Source: Megascapheus bottae (Eukaryota > Chordata > Mammalia > Rodentia > Geomyidae). From it: a DNA stretch of 64,000 nucleotides. Every line of letters starts with the position of its first letter. Position 1 is the first letter of the stretch. A model generated the notes under the pieces. That model did not search any database. It was not told the DNA's origin and saw only the letters and a program-made list of their open reading frames with translations. Position numbers and translations under genes: made by a program. The stretch spans positions 392,001-456,000 of the forward strand of contig JANJXV010000044.1 of the NCBI GenBank assembly GCA_024803745.1. The letters run 5' to 3'. Positions 42,062 through 55,000 of the stretch are shown piece after piece.

Positions 42062-45000
42062 ACCATAAATCTAACCCTAACCCTAACCCTAACCCCTAAC
42101 CCTAACCCTAACCCTAAACCGTAACCTTACCCTAACCCTAACCCTAACCCTAACCCTTATATTTACCCTAACCCTAACCCTAACCCTAACACTAACCCTA
42201 ACCTTAACTCTAACTCTAACCCTAACCCTAACCCTTACCCTTATCCTATCCTTAACCCTAAACCTTACACTTACCCTTACCCTAACCCCAACCCTAACCC
42301 TAATCCTAACCATAAATCTAACCCTTAGTCTTAACCTAACCTTAACCCTAACCCTAGCCCTTACCCTAACCCTAAATCTAACCCTTATGCTAAAACTAAC
42401 CCTAACCCTAACCCCTAACCCTAACCCTAACCCTAACCCTATCCCTTACCCTTACCCTAACCCTAACCCAAACTCTAACGCTTAGCCTTACCTTAACCCT
42501 AATTATAACGGTAACCCTTACCCTAAACATAACCCTAACTGTTACCCTAACACCAACTCTAACCCTAAACCAAACAACTTAGCCTAAACGTAACCCTAAC
42601 CCTAACACTAACTTTTACCCTAAACCTAACCCTAACCCTAACACTTACTCTAACCCTAACCCTAACCCCAACCCCTAAACCTAACCCTTACCCTAACCCT
42701 TAACCTAACCCTAACCTTTACCCTTACCCTAACCCTAACCCAAACCCTAACCCTAACACTAACCCTAACCTTAACTCTAACCCTAAACCTAACCCTAACC
42801 CTTACCCTTATCCTAACCTTAACCCTAAACCTTACACTTACCCTTACCCTAACCCTAACCCTAAATCTAACCCTTATCTTAACCTAACCCTAACCCTAAA
42901 CCTAGCCCTTACCCTAACCCTAAATCTAACCCTTAGCCTAAACCTAACCCTAACCCTAACCCTAACCCTTACTCTTACCCTAACCCTAACCCCAAACCAA
43001 ACCCTAAACCTATACCGTACCCTTACCCTAAACCTAAATCTAACCCTAACCCTTACCCTAAGCCCTAACCCTAACCCTAACCCTAACCATAACCCTTACC
43101 CGTAGACTAACCCTAACCCTAAACCCAACCCTAACCATAACACTAGTCCGTACCCTAAGCCTAACCCTAACCCTAATCCTAACCCTAACCCTAACCCTAA
43201 CCCTAATCCTAACACTTACCCTTACACTAACCCTAACCCTAACACTTACCCTTACGCGAACCCTAACCCTAACCTTAACCCCAACCCTAAACCTAAACCT
43301 AACCCTAACGCTAACCCTTACCCTTACCCTAACCCTAACGCTAACCCTAACCCTAACCCTAACACTTACCCTTGCCCTAACCCTAACCCTAACCCTAACA
43401 CTTACCCTAACCCTAAACATAAACCTAACCCTTACACTAACCCTAACCCTAAGTCTAAACCTACCCTAACCCTTACCCTAAACCTAACCCTAACCCCTAA
43501 CCCTAAACCTTACCCTAACCCTAACACTAACCCAAACCCTAACCCTTAGCCTAACCCTTAGCCTAACACTTAGCCTAACCCTAACAGTAACCATAACCTT
43601 AACCCTAAACCTAACCCTAAGCTAACCCTTACCCTTACCCTAACCCTAACCCTAAACCTAACACTAACCCTAAACTTAACCCTAACCCTAACTCTAACCC
43701 TTAGCTAACCCTAACCCTAACCCTAACACTAAACCTAACCCTAACCCTAACCCCTACCCTTACCCTAACCCTAACCCTAACCCTAACCCTAACCCTTACT
43801 CTTACCCTAACCCTAACCCTAACCCTAACGCCAAACTTAACCCTAACCCTAACCCTAACCCTAACCTAACCCTTACCCTAATCCTAACCCTAACCCTAAC
43901 CACTAACCCTAACCCTTACCCTAACCCTTACCCTTAACCTAACCCTAATCCTACCTCTAACCCTAACCCTAAATCTAACCGGAAGCCTTACCCTAACCCT
44001 AACCCTAACTCTTAGCCTAACCCTAACCCTAACCCTAACCTCAACACTAACCCTAACCCTAACCCTAACCCCAAACCTAACTCTAACGCTAAACCTTACC
44101 CTTATCCTAAACCTAACCCTAACCCTAACCCTGACCCCTAACCCTAACCCTAACCCTCACCCTTACCCTAACCCTAACCGTGAACTTAACCCTAAACCTA
44201 ACACTAACCCTAACCCTAACCCTTACCCTAACCCTAAGCCTGAAACTAAACCTAACCCTAACCCTTACCCTTACCCTAAGCCTAAACCTAAAACTAACCC
44301 TAACACTAACCCTAACTCTTACCCTAACCCTAAATCATAACCCTAACACTAACCCTTACACAAACACTAACCCTAACCCTAATCCCTATACCTAACCCTT
44401 ACCCTAAACCTAACCCTAACCCCTAAACCTAACCCTCACCCTAACCCTAACCCTAACCCTAACACTTACCCTAATGCTAACCTTAACTCTAACACTAACT
44501 CTAACACAAACCCTAACCCTTACCCTAACCCTAACCCTAACCTAACCATTAGCCTAACCCTAACCCTAACCCTAACCTTAACCCTAACCCTAACACTAAC
44601 CCCAAACCTTACCCTTATGCTAACCCTCTCCCTAACCCTAACATTAACCCTAGCCCTAAACCTAACCCTAACATTAACCCTTACCCTAACCCTAACCTTA
44701 ACCCTAACCCTACCCCTTACCCTAACCCTAACCCTAAACCTAACCCTAACATTAATCCTAAGCCTTACACTTACTCTAACCCTAACCCTAACCCTAAACC
44801 TTACCCTTACCCTAACCCTAACCCTAAACCTAACACTAACCCTAACACTAACCCTAACCCTAACCTTTACCCTTACCCTAACCCTAACACTAACCCTAAC
44901 CCTAATTCTAACAGTTACCCTTACCCTAACCCTAACCCTAACCCCGAACCTATGTCTAAGCATATCCCTTACCCTAACCCAAACCCTAACCCTAACCCTT

Positions 45001-47028
45001 ACCCTAACCCTAATCCTAACCCTAAGCCCTAAACCTAACCCATACCCTAACGCTCACCCTAACCCTAACCCTATCCCTAACTCTTACCCTAAACGTAACC
45101 CGAACCGTAACCCTTACCCATAACCTCACCCTAACCCGAACCCCAACCCTAAACCTAATCCTAACCCTTACTCTTACCCTAACCTTAACCCCTAACCTAA
45201 CCCTAACCATAACCCTAAACCTAAACCTTACCCTAACCCTAATCCTTGCCCTAACCTTAAACCTAACACTAACCCTAACCTTAACCCAAACCCTTCCCCT
45301 TACCCTAACCCTAACCCTAACTCTAAACCTAACCCTAACCCTAACCCCTACCCTTACCCTAACCCCAACTCTAACCCTAAACCAAACACCTTAGCCTAAC
45401 CGTAACCCTAACCCTAACACTAACTTTTACCCTAAACCTAACCCTAACCCTAACACTTACTCTAACCCTAACCCTAACCCCAACCCCTAAACCTAACCCT
45501 TCCCCTAACCCTTAACGTAACCCTAACCTTTACCCTTACCCTAACCCTAACCCTAACCCTAACAATAACCCTAACCTTATCTCTAACCCTAAACCTAACC
45601 CTAACCCTTACCCTTATCCTAACCTTAACCCTAAATCTTACACTTACCCTTACCCTAACCCTAACCCTAAATCTAACCCTTATCTTAACCTAACCCTAAC
45701 CCTAAACCTAGCCCTTACCCTAACCCTAAATCTAACCCTTAGCCTAACCCTAACCCTAACCCTAACCCTTACCCTTACCCTAACCCTAACCCCAAACCAA
45801 ACCCTAAACCTATACCGTACCCTTACCCTAAACCTAAATCTAACCCTAACCCTTACCCTAAGCCCTAACCCTAACCCTAACCCTAACCATAACCCTTACC
45901 CATAGCCTTACCCTAACCCTAAACCCAACCCTAACCCTAACACTAGTCCGTACCCTAAGCCTAACCCTAACCCTAATCCTAACCCTAACCCTAACCCTAA
46001 CCCTAATCCTAACCCTAACCCTTACCCTTACATTAAGCCTAAACCTAACCCCAACCCTAACCCTAACACTAATCCTTACCCTAAGCCTAACCCTAAACCT
46101 AATCCTAAACCTAACGCTAACCCGAAACTTAACCCTAACCCTAATCCTAAACCTTACCCTTACCCTAATCCTAAACCTAAACTTATCCTAAGCCTAACCC
46201 TAACCCTAACCCTAACCATTACCCTAACCCCAACCCTAACCCTAACCCTAACCTTAATGCTAACCCTAAACCTAACCCTAACCCTAACCCTTACCCTAAC
46301 CCTAAACTTTACCCTAACTCTAACCCTAACCCTGACCCCAACCCTTACCCTAAACCTAACCTTAACCCTTAGCCTAACCCTAACACTAACCATAACCTTA
46401 ACCCTAACCCTAACCCTAACCCTAACCCTTACTCTTACCCTAACCCTAACCCTTACCCTAACACTAACCCTAAAATTAACCCTAACCCTAACTCTAACCC
46501 TTACCCTAACCCTAACCCTAACCCTAAACCTAACATTAATCCTAAGCCTTACCCTTACCCTAAACCTAACCCTAACCCTACCCTTACCCTTACCGTAAAC
46601 CTAACCCTAAACCAAACACTAACCCTAACACTAACCCTAACCCTAACACTAACCCTGACCCTAACCCTAACCCTTACCCTTACCCTAACCCTAACACTAA
46701 CCCTAACCCTGACCCTAATCCTAACAGTTACCCTTACCCTAACCTAACCAGAATCCTTACCCTTACCCTAACCCTAACCCTTACTCTAACCCTAACCCCA
46801 AACCTATCCCTAACCCTACCCCTAACCCTTACCCTAACCGTAACCTAACCCTAAACCTTACTCTTACCCTAACCCTAATCCCAAACTTAACCTAACCTTA
46901 AACCGTGCCCTTACCCTAACCCTAAATCTAAACCTAACCCTAATCTTTACCCTAACCCTAACCCTTACCCTAACCCTAAACCCAAACGTATCCCTAACCC
47001 TAACCGTAACCCTAACCCAAACCTATAC

Positions 47029-47068
<40 letters not shown>

Positions 47069-48639
47069 TTCTAACAGTTACCCTTACCCTAACCCTAACC
47101 CTAACCATAACCCTAAACTTTCCCTAAACCTAAAACTTACCCTAACCCTAACCCCAAACCTATGCCTAACCATATCACTTACCCTAACCCTAACCCTAAA
47201 CCTAACCCATACCCTATCGCTCACCCTAACCCTAACACTATCCCTAACCCTTACCCTAAACGTAACCCGAACCGTAACCCTTACCCATACCCTCACCCTA
47301 ACTCGAACCCCAAACCTAATCCTAATCCTAACCCTTACTCTTACCCTAACCTTAATCCCTAACCTAACCCTAACCCTAACCCTAACCCTAAAACTTACCC
47401 TAACCCTAATCCTTGCCGTAACCTTAAACCTAACCCTAACCCTAACCTTAACCCAAACCCTTCCCCTTACCCTAACCCTAACCCTAACCCTAAACCTAAC
47501 CCTAAGCCTAACCTTAATCCTTACCCTAACTCTAACCCTAACTCTAACCCTTACCCTAACCCTAACCCTGAGCCTAAACCTAAACATAACCCTTACCATT
47601 ACACTAAACCTAACACTAAACCTAAACCTAACCCTCACGCGAAACCTAACCCTTACCATAACCCTAAACTTAACCCTAACCCTAACCATAACCCTAACCC
47701 TTACCCTAACCCTAACCCTATCCCTAACCCTACACTAACCCTATCCTAACCTTTACCCTTACTCTAACCCTAACCCTAACCCTAACCCTAACCCTTACCC
47801 TTACACTAAACCTAACCCTAACCCTAAATCTAACCAATAACCTTAACCCTAACCTTAAACATAACACTTACCCTAACCCTAACCCTAAATCTAACCCTTA
47901 CCCTTTACCCTAACCCTAAGCCTAACCTTAATGCTAACCCTAACCCTAAACCGAAACCTAATCCTTACCCTAACCCTAACCCTAAACCTAAACCTAACCC
48001 TTACACTTACCCTAACCCTAACCCTAACCTTAACCCTAACCCTAACCCTAACCCTTACTCTTACCCTAACCCTAACCTTAACCCTAACCTAACCCTTACC
48101 CTAATCCTAACCCTAACCCTAACCACTAACCCTAACCCTTACCCTAACCCTTACCCTTAACCTAACCCTAATCCTACCTCTAACCCTAACCCTAAATCTA
48201 AACGGAAGCCTTACCCTAACCCTAAACCTAACCCTTAGCCTAACCCTAACCCTAACCCTAACCTCAACACTAACCCTAACCCTAACCCTAACCCCAAACC
48301 TAACTCTAACGCTAAACCTTACCCTTATCCTAAACCTAACCCTAACCTTAACCCTGACCCCTAACCCTAACCCTAACCCTCACCCTTACCCTAACCCTAA
48401 CCCTGAACTTAACCCTAAACCTAACACTAACCCTAACCCTAACCCTTACCCTAACCCTAACCCTGAAACTAAACCTAAACCTAACCCTTACTCTTACCCT
48501 AAGCCTAAACCTAAACCTAACCCTAACACTAACCCTAACTCTTACCCTAACCCTAAACCAAAACCCTAACACTAACCCTTACACAAACCCTAACCCTAAC
48601 CCTAATCCCTATACCTAACCCTGACCCTAAACCTAACCC

Positions 48640-50155
48640 TAACCCCTAAACCTAACCCTTACCCTAACCCTAACCCTAACCCTTACCCTAATGCTAACCC
48701 TAACTCTAACACTAACTCTAACACAAACCCTAACCCTTACCCTAACCCTAACCCTAACCATTAGCCTAACCCTAACCCTAACCCTAACCCGAACCTTAAC
48801 CCTAACCCTAAGCCCAAACCTTACCCTTACCCTAACCCTCTCCCTAACCCTAACATTAGCCCTAGACTTAAACCTAAACCTAACATTAACCCTTACCTTA
48901 ACCCTAACCCTAACACTTCCCCTTACCCTAACCCTAACCCTAAACCTAACCCAAACATTAATCCTAAGCCTTACACTTACTCTAATCCTAACCCTAACCC
49001 TAAACCTTACCCTTACCCTAACCCTAACCCTAAACCTAACACTAACCCTAACACTAACCCTAACCCTAACCCTAACCCTAACCTTTACCCTTACCCTAAC
49101 CCTAACACTAACCCTAACCCTAATTCTAACAGTTACCCTTACCCTAACCCTAACCCTAACCCTAACTTTTCCATAACCCTAAAACTTACCCTAACCCTAA
49201 CCCCAAACCTATGCCTAAGCATATCCCTTACCCTAACCCTAACCCTAACCCTAACCCTTACCCTAACCCTAATCCTAACCCTAAGCCCTAAACCTAACCC
49301 ATACCCTAACGCTCACCCTAACCCTAACCCTATCCCTAACCCTTACCCTAAACGTAACCCGAACCGTAACCCTTACCCATACCCTCACCCTAACCCGAAC
49401 CCCAACCCTAAACCTAATCCTAACCCTTACTCTTACCCTAACCTTAACCCCTAACCTAACCCTAACCCTAACCCTAACCCTAAACCTTACCCTAACCCTA
49501 ATCCTTGCCGTAACCTTAAACCTAACCCTAACCCTAACCTTAACCCAAACCCTTCCCCTTACCCTAACCCTAACCCTAACCCTAAACCTAACCCTAACCC
49601 TAACCCCTACCCTTACCCTAACCCTAACTCTAACCCTAAACCAAACAACTTAGCCTAACAGTAACCCTAACCCTAACACTAACTTTTACCCTAAACCTAA
49701 CCCTAACCCTAACACTTACTCTAACCCTAACCCTAACCCCAACCCCTAAACCTAACCCTTACCCTAACCCTTAACCTAACCCTAACCTTTACCCTTACCC
49801 TAACCCTAACCCAAACCCTAACCCTAACACTAACCCTAACCTTAACTCTAACCCTAAACCTAACCCTAACCCTTACCCTTATCCTAACCTTAACCCTAAA
49901 CCTTACACTTACCCTTACCCTAACCCTAACCCTAAATCTAACCCTTATCTTAACCTAACCCTAACCCTAAACCTAGCCCTTACCCTAACCCTAAATCTAA
50001 CCCTTAGCCTAAACCTAACCCTAACCCTAACCCTAACCCTTACTCTTACCCTAACCCTAACCCCAAACCAAACCCTAAACCTATACCGTACCCTTACCCT
50101 AAACCTAAATCTAACCCTAACCCTTACCCTAAGCCCTAACCCTAACCCTAACCCT
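48640..50155. repeat. Nested 1.8-kb duplication inside unit 1, first part
   Basis: The stretch that includes AATGCTAACCCTAACTC at 48,690 and CCAAACAAC at 49,641 is repeated 1,821 to 1,809 bases downstream. It keeps shared rare variants such as AACCATTAGCC, AACCCGAACC and TTTTCCATAACCC. It is followed by a spacer at 50,156-50,460 that matches 43,090-43,400 earlier in the same unit. Confidence 0.88.
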
Positions 50156-50460
50156 AACCATAACCCTTACCCGTAGCCTAACCCTAACCCTAAACCCAAC
50201 CCTAACCCTAACACTAGTCCGTACCCTAAGCCTAACCCTAACCCTAATCCTAACCATAACCCTAACCCTAACCCTAATCCTAACACTTACCCTTACACTA
50301 ACCCTAACCCTAACACTTACCCTTACGCGAACCCTAACCCTAACCTTAACCCCAACCCTAAACCTAAACCTAACCCTAACGCTAACCCTTACCCTTACCC
50401 TAACCCTAACGCTAACCCTAACCCTAACCCTAACACTTACCCTTGCCCTAACCCTAACCC

Positions 50461-51966
50461 TAACCCCTAAACCTAACCCTTACCCTAACCCTAACCCTAA
50501 CCCTTACCCTAATGCTAACCCTAACTCTAACACTAACTCTAACACAAACCCTAACCCTTACCCTAACCCTAACCCTAACCATTAGCCTAACCCTAACCCT
50601 AACCCGAACCTTAACCCTAACCCTAAGCCCAAACCTTACCCTTACCCTAACCCTCTCCCTAACCCTAACATTAACCCTAGACTTAAACCTAAACCTAACA
50701 TTAACCCTTACCTTAACCCTAACCCTAACACTTCCCCTTACCCTAACCCTAACCCTAAACCTAACCCAAACATTAATCCTAAGCCTTACACTTACTTTAA
50801 TCCTAACCCTAACCCTAAACCTTACCCTTACCCTAACCCTAACCCTAAACCTAACACTAACCCTAACACTAACCCTAACCCTAACCCTAACCCTAACCTT
50901 TACCCTTACCCTAACCCTAACACTAACCCTAACCCTAATTCTAACAGTTACCCTTACCCTAACCCTAACCCTAACCCTAACTTTTCCATAACCCTAAAAC
51001 TTACCCTAACCCTAACCCCAAACCTATGCCTAAGCATATCCCTTACCCTAACCCTAACCCTAACCCTAACCCTTACCCTAACCCTAATCCTAACCCTAAG
51101 CCCTAAACCTAACCCATACCCTAACGCTCACCCTAACCCTAACCCTATCCCTAACCCTTACCCTAAACGTAACCCGAACCGTAACCCTTACCCATACCCT
51201 CACCCTAACCCGAACCCCAACCCTAAACCTAATCCTAACCCTTACTCTTACCCTAACCTTAACCCCTAACCTAACCCTAACCCTAACCCTAACCCCTAAC
51301 CTTACCCTAACCCTAATCCTTGCCGTAACCTTAAACCTAACCCTAACCCTAACCTTAACCCAAACCCTTCCCCTTACCCTAACCCTAACCCTAACCCTAA
51401 ACCTAACCCTAACCCTAACCCCTACCCTTACCCTAACCCTAACTCTAACCCTAAACCAAACAACTTAGGCTAACAGTAACCCTAACCCTAACACTAACTT
51501 TTACCCTAAACCTAACCCTAACCCTAACACTTACTCTAAACCTAACCCTAACACCAACCCCTAAACCTAACCCTTACCCTAACCCTTAACCTAACCCTAA
51601 CCTTTACCCTTACCCTAACCCTAACCCTAACCCTAACACTAACCCTAACCTTAACTCTAACCCTAAACCTAACCCTAACCCTTACCCTTATCCTAACCTT
51701 AACCCTAAACCTTACACTTACCCTTACCCTAACCCTAACCCTAAATCTAACCCTTATCTTAACCTAACCCTAACCCTAAACCTAGCCCTTACCCTAACCC
51801 TAAATCTAACCCTTAGCCTAAACCTAACCCTAACCCTAACCCTAACCCTTACTCTTACCCTAACCCTAACCCCAAACCAAACCCTAAACCTATACCGTAC
51901 CCTTACACTAAACCTAAATCTAACCCTAACCCTTACCCTAAGCCCTAACCCTAACCCTAACCCTAA
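50461..51966. repeat. Nested 1.8-kb duplication inside unit 1, second part
   Basis: Second nested copy, with AATGCTAACCCTAACTC at 50,511 and CCAAACAACTTAGGC at 51,456, where the others read TTAGCC. Copy-length changes between the nested parts are hexamer-sized. Homology stops near 51,967, where ACCATTACCC replaces ACCATAACCC and the sequence enters the start of the next 10-kb unit. Confidence 0.88.
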
Positions 51967-52061
51967 CCATTACCCTAACCCCAACCCTAACCCTAACCCT
52001 AACCTTAATGCTAACCCTAAACCTAACTCTAACCCTAACCCTAAACCGTACCCTTACCCTA

Positions 52062-55000
52062 ACCCTAAATCTAACCCTAACCCTAACCCTAACCCCTAAC
52101 CCTAACCCTAACCCTAAACCGTAACCTTACCCTAACCCTAACCCTAACCCTAACCCTTATATTTACCCTAACCCTAACCCTAACCCTAACACTAACCCTA
52201 ACCTTAACTCTAACTCTAACCCTAACCCTAACCCTTACCCTTATCCTATCCTTAACCCTAAACCTTACACTTACCCTTACCCTAACCCCAACCCTAACCC
52301 TAATCCTAACCATAAATCTAACCCTTAGTCTTAACCTAACCTTAACCCTAACCCTAGCCCTTACCCTAACCCTAAATCTAACCCTTATGCTAAACCTAAC
52401 CCTAACCCTAACCCCTAACCCTAACCCTAACCCTAACCCTATCCCTTACCCTTACCCTAACCCTAACCCAAACTCTAACGCTTAGCCTTACCTTAACCCT
52501 AACTATAACGGTAACCCTTACCCTAAACATAACCCTAACTGTTACCCTAACACCAACTCTAACCCTAAACCAAACAACTTAGCCTAAACGTAACCCTAAC
52601 CCTAACACTAACTTTTACCCTAAACCTAACCCTAACCCTAACACTTACTCTAACCCTAACCCTAACCCCAACCCCTAAACCTAACCCTTACCCTAACCCT
52701 TAACCTAACCCTAACCTTTACCCTTACCCTAACCCTAACCCAAACCCTAACCCTAACACTAACCCTAACCTTAACTCTAACCCTAAACCTAACCCTAACC
52801 CTTACCCTTATCCTAACCTTAACCCTAAACCTTACACTTACCCTTACCCTAACCCTAACCCTAAATCTAACCCTTATCTTAACCTAACCCTAACCCTAAA
52901 CCTAGCCCTTACCCTAACCCTAAATCTAACCCTTAGCCTAAACCTAACCCTAACCCTAACCCTAAACCTTACTCTTACCCTAACCCTAACCCCAAACCAA
53001 ACCCTAAACCTATACCGTACCCTTACCCTAAACCTAAATCTAACCCTAACCCTTACCCTAAGCCCTAACCCTAACCCTAGCCCTAACCATAACCCTTACC
53101 CGTAGCCTAACCCTAACCCTAAACCCAACCCTAACCCTAACACTAGTCCGTACGCTAAGCCTAACCCTAACCCTAATCCTAACCCTAACCCTAACCCTAA
53201 CCCTAATCCTAACACTTACCCTTACACTAACCCTAACCCTAACACTTACCCTTACGCGAACCCTAACCCTAACCTTAACCCCAACCCTAAACCTAAACCT
53301 AACCCTAACGCTAACCCTTACCCTTACCCTAACCCTAACGCTAACCCTAACCCTAACCCTAACACTTACCCTTGCCCTAACCCTAACCCTAACCCTAACA
53401 CTTACCCTAACCCTAAACATAAACCTAACCCTTACACTAACCCTAACCCTAAGTCTAAACCTACCCTAACCCTTACCCTAAACCTAACCCTAACCCCTAA
53501 CCCTAAACCTTACCCTAACCCTAACACTAACCCAAACCCTAACCCTTAGCCTAACCCTTAGCCTAACACTTAGCCTAACCCTAACAGTAACCATAACCTT
53601 AACCCTAACCCTAACCCTAAGCTAACCCTTACCCTTACCCTAACCCTAACCCTAAACCTAACACTAACCCTAAACTTAACCCTAACCCTAACTCTAACCC
53701 TTAGCTAACCCTAACCCTAACCCTAACACTAAACCTAACCCTAACCCTAACCCCTACCCTTACCCTAACCCTAACCCTAACCCTAACCCTAACCCTTACT
53801 CTTACCCTAACCCTAACCCTAACCCTAACGCCAAACTTAACCCTAACCCTAACCCTAACCCTAACCTAACCCTTACCCTAATCCTAACCCTAACCCTAAC
53901 CACTAACCCTAACCCTTACCCTAACCCTTACCCTTAACCTAACCCTAATCCTACCTCTAACCCTAACCCTAAATCTAACCGGAAGCCTTACCCTAACCCT
54001 AACCCTAACTCTTAGCCTAACCCTAACCCTAACCCTAACCTCAACACTAACCCTAACCCTAACCCTAACCCCAAACCTAACTCTAACGCTAAACCTTACC
54101 CTTATCCTAAACCTAACCCTAACCCTAACCCTGACCCCTAACCCTAACCCTAACCCTCACCCTTACCCTAACCCTAACCGTGAACTTAACCCTAAACCTA
54201 ACACTAACCCTAACCCTAACCCTTACCCTAACCCTAACCCTGAAACTAAACCTAACCCTAACCCTTACCCTTACCCTAAGCCTAAACCTAAACCTAACCC
54301 TAACACTAACCCTAACTCTTACCCTAACCCTAAATCATAACCCTAACACTAACCCTTACACAAACCCTAACCCTAACCCTAATCCCTATACCTAACCCTT
54401 ACCCTAAACCTAACCCTAACCCCTAAACCTAACCCTCACCCTAACCCTAACCCTAACCCTAACACTTACCCTAATGCTAACCTTAACTCTAACACTAACT
54501 CTAACACAAACCCTAACCCTTACCCTAACCCTAACCATAACCTAACCATTAGCCTAACCCTAACCCTAACCCTAACCTTAACCCTAACCCTAACACTAAC
54601 CCCAAACCTTACCCTTATGCTAACCCTCTCCCTAACCCTAACATTAACCCTAGCCCTAAACCTAACCCTAACATTAACCCTTACCCTAACCCTAACCTTA
54701 ACCCTAACCCTACCCCTTACCCTAACCCTAACCCTAAACCTAACCCTAACATTAATCCTAAGCCTTACACTTACTCTAACCCTAACCCTAACCCTAAACC
54801 TTACCCTTACCCTAACCCTAACCCTAAACCTAACACTAACCCTAACACTAACCCTAACCCTAACCTTTACCCTTACCCTAACCCTAACACTAACCCTAAC
54901 CCTAATTCTAACAGTTACCCTTACCCTAACCCTAACCCTAACCCCGAACCTATGTCTAAGCATATCCCTTACCCTAACCCAAACCCTAACCCTAACCCTT

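Larger units (their letters stand above)
42062..52061. repeat. 10-kb higher-order unit, copy 1
   Basis: From about 42,064 the sequence matches 52,064 onward at an offset of exactly 10,000: CCAAACAAC 42,570/52,570, ACTAGT 43,142/53,142, AACCGGAAG 43,977/53,977, CCAAACACC 45,382/55,382, ACTAGT 45,942/55,942, ACCAGAATCC 46,747/56,747. I count about fifteen single-base differences in the first 4 kb and very few in 46,000-48,300. The unit is itself a mosaic: 43,960-45,940 resembles the 3.2-kb units, 45,942-49,000 resembles 34,455-37,499, and 42,545-43,400 recurs inside it at 49,615-50,470. Confidence 0.93.
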
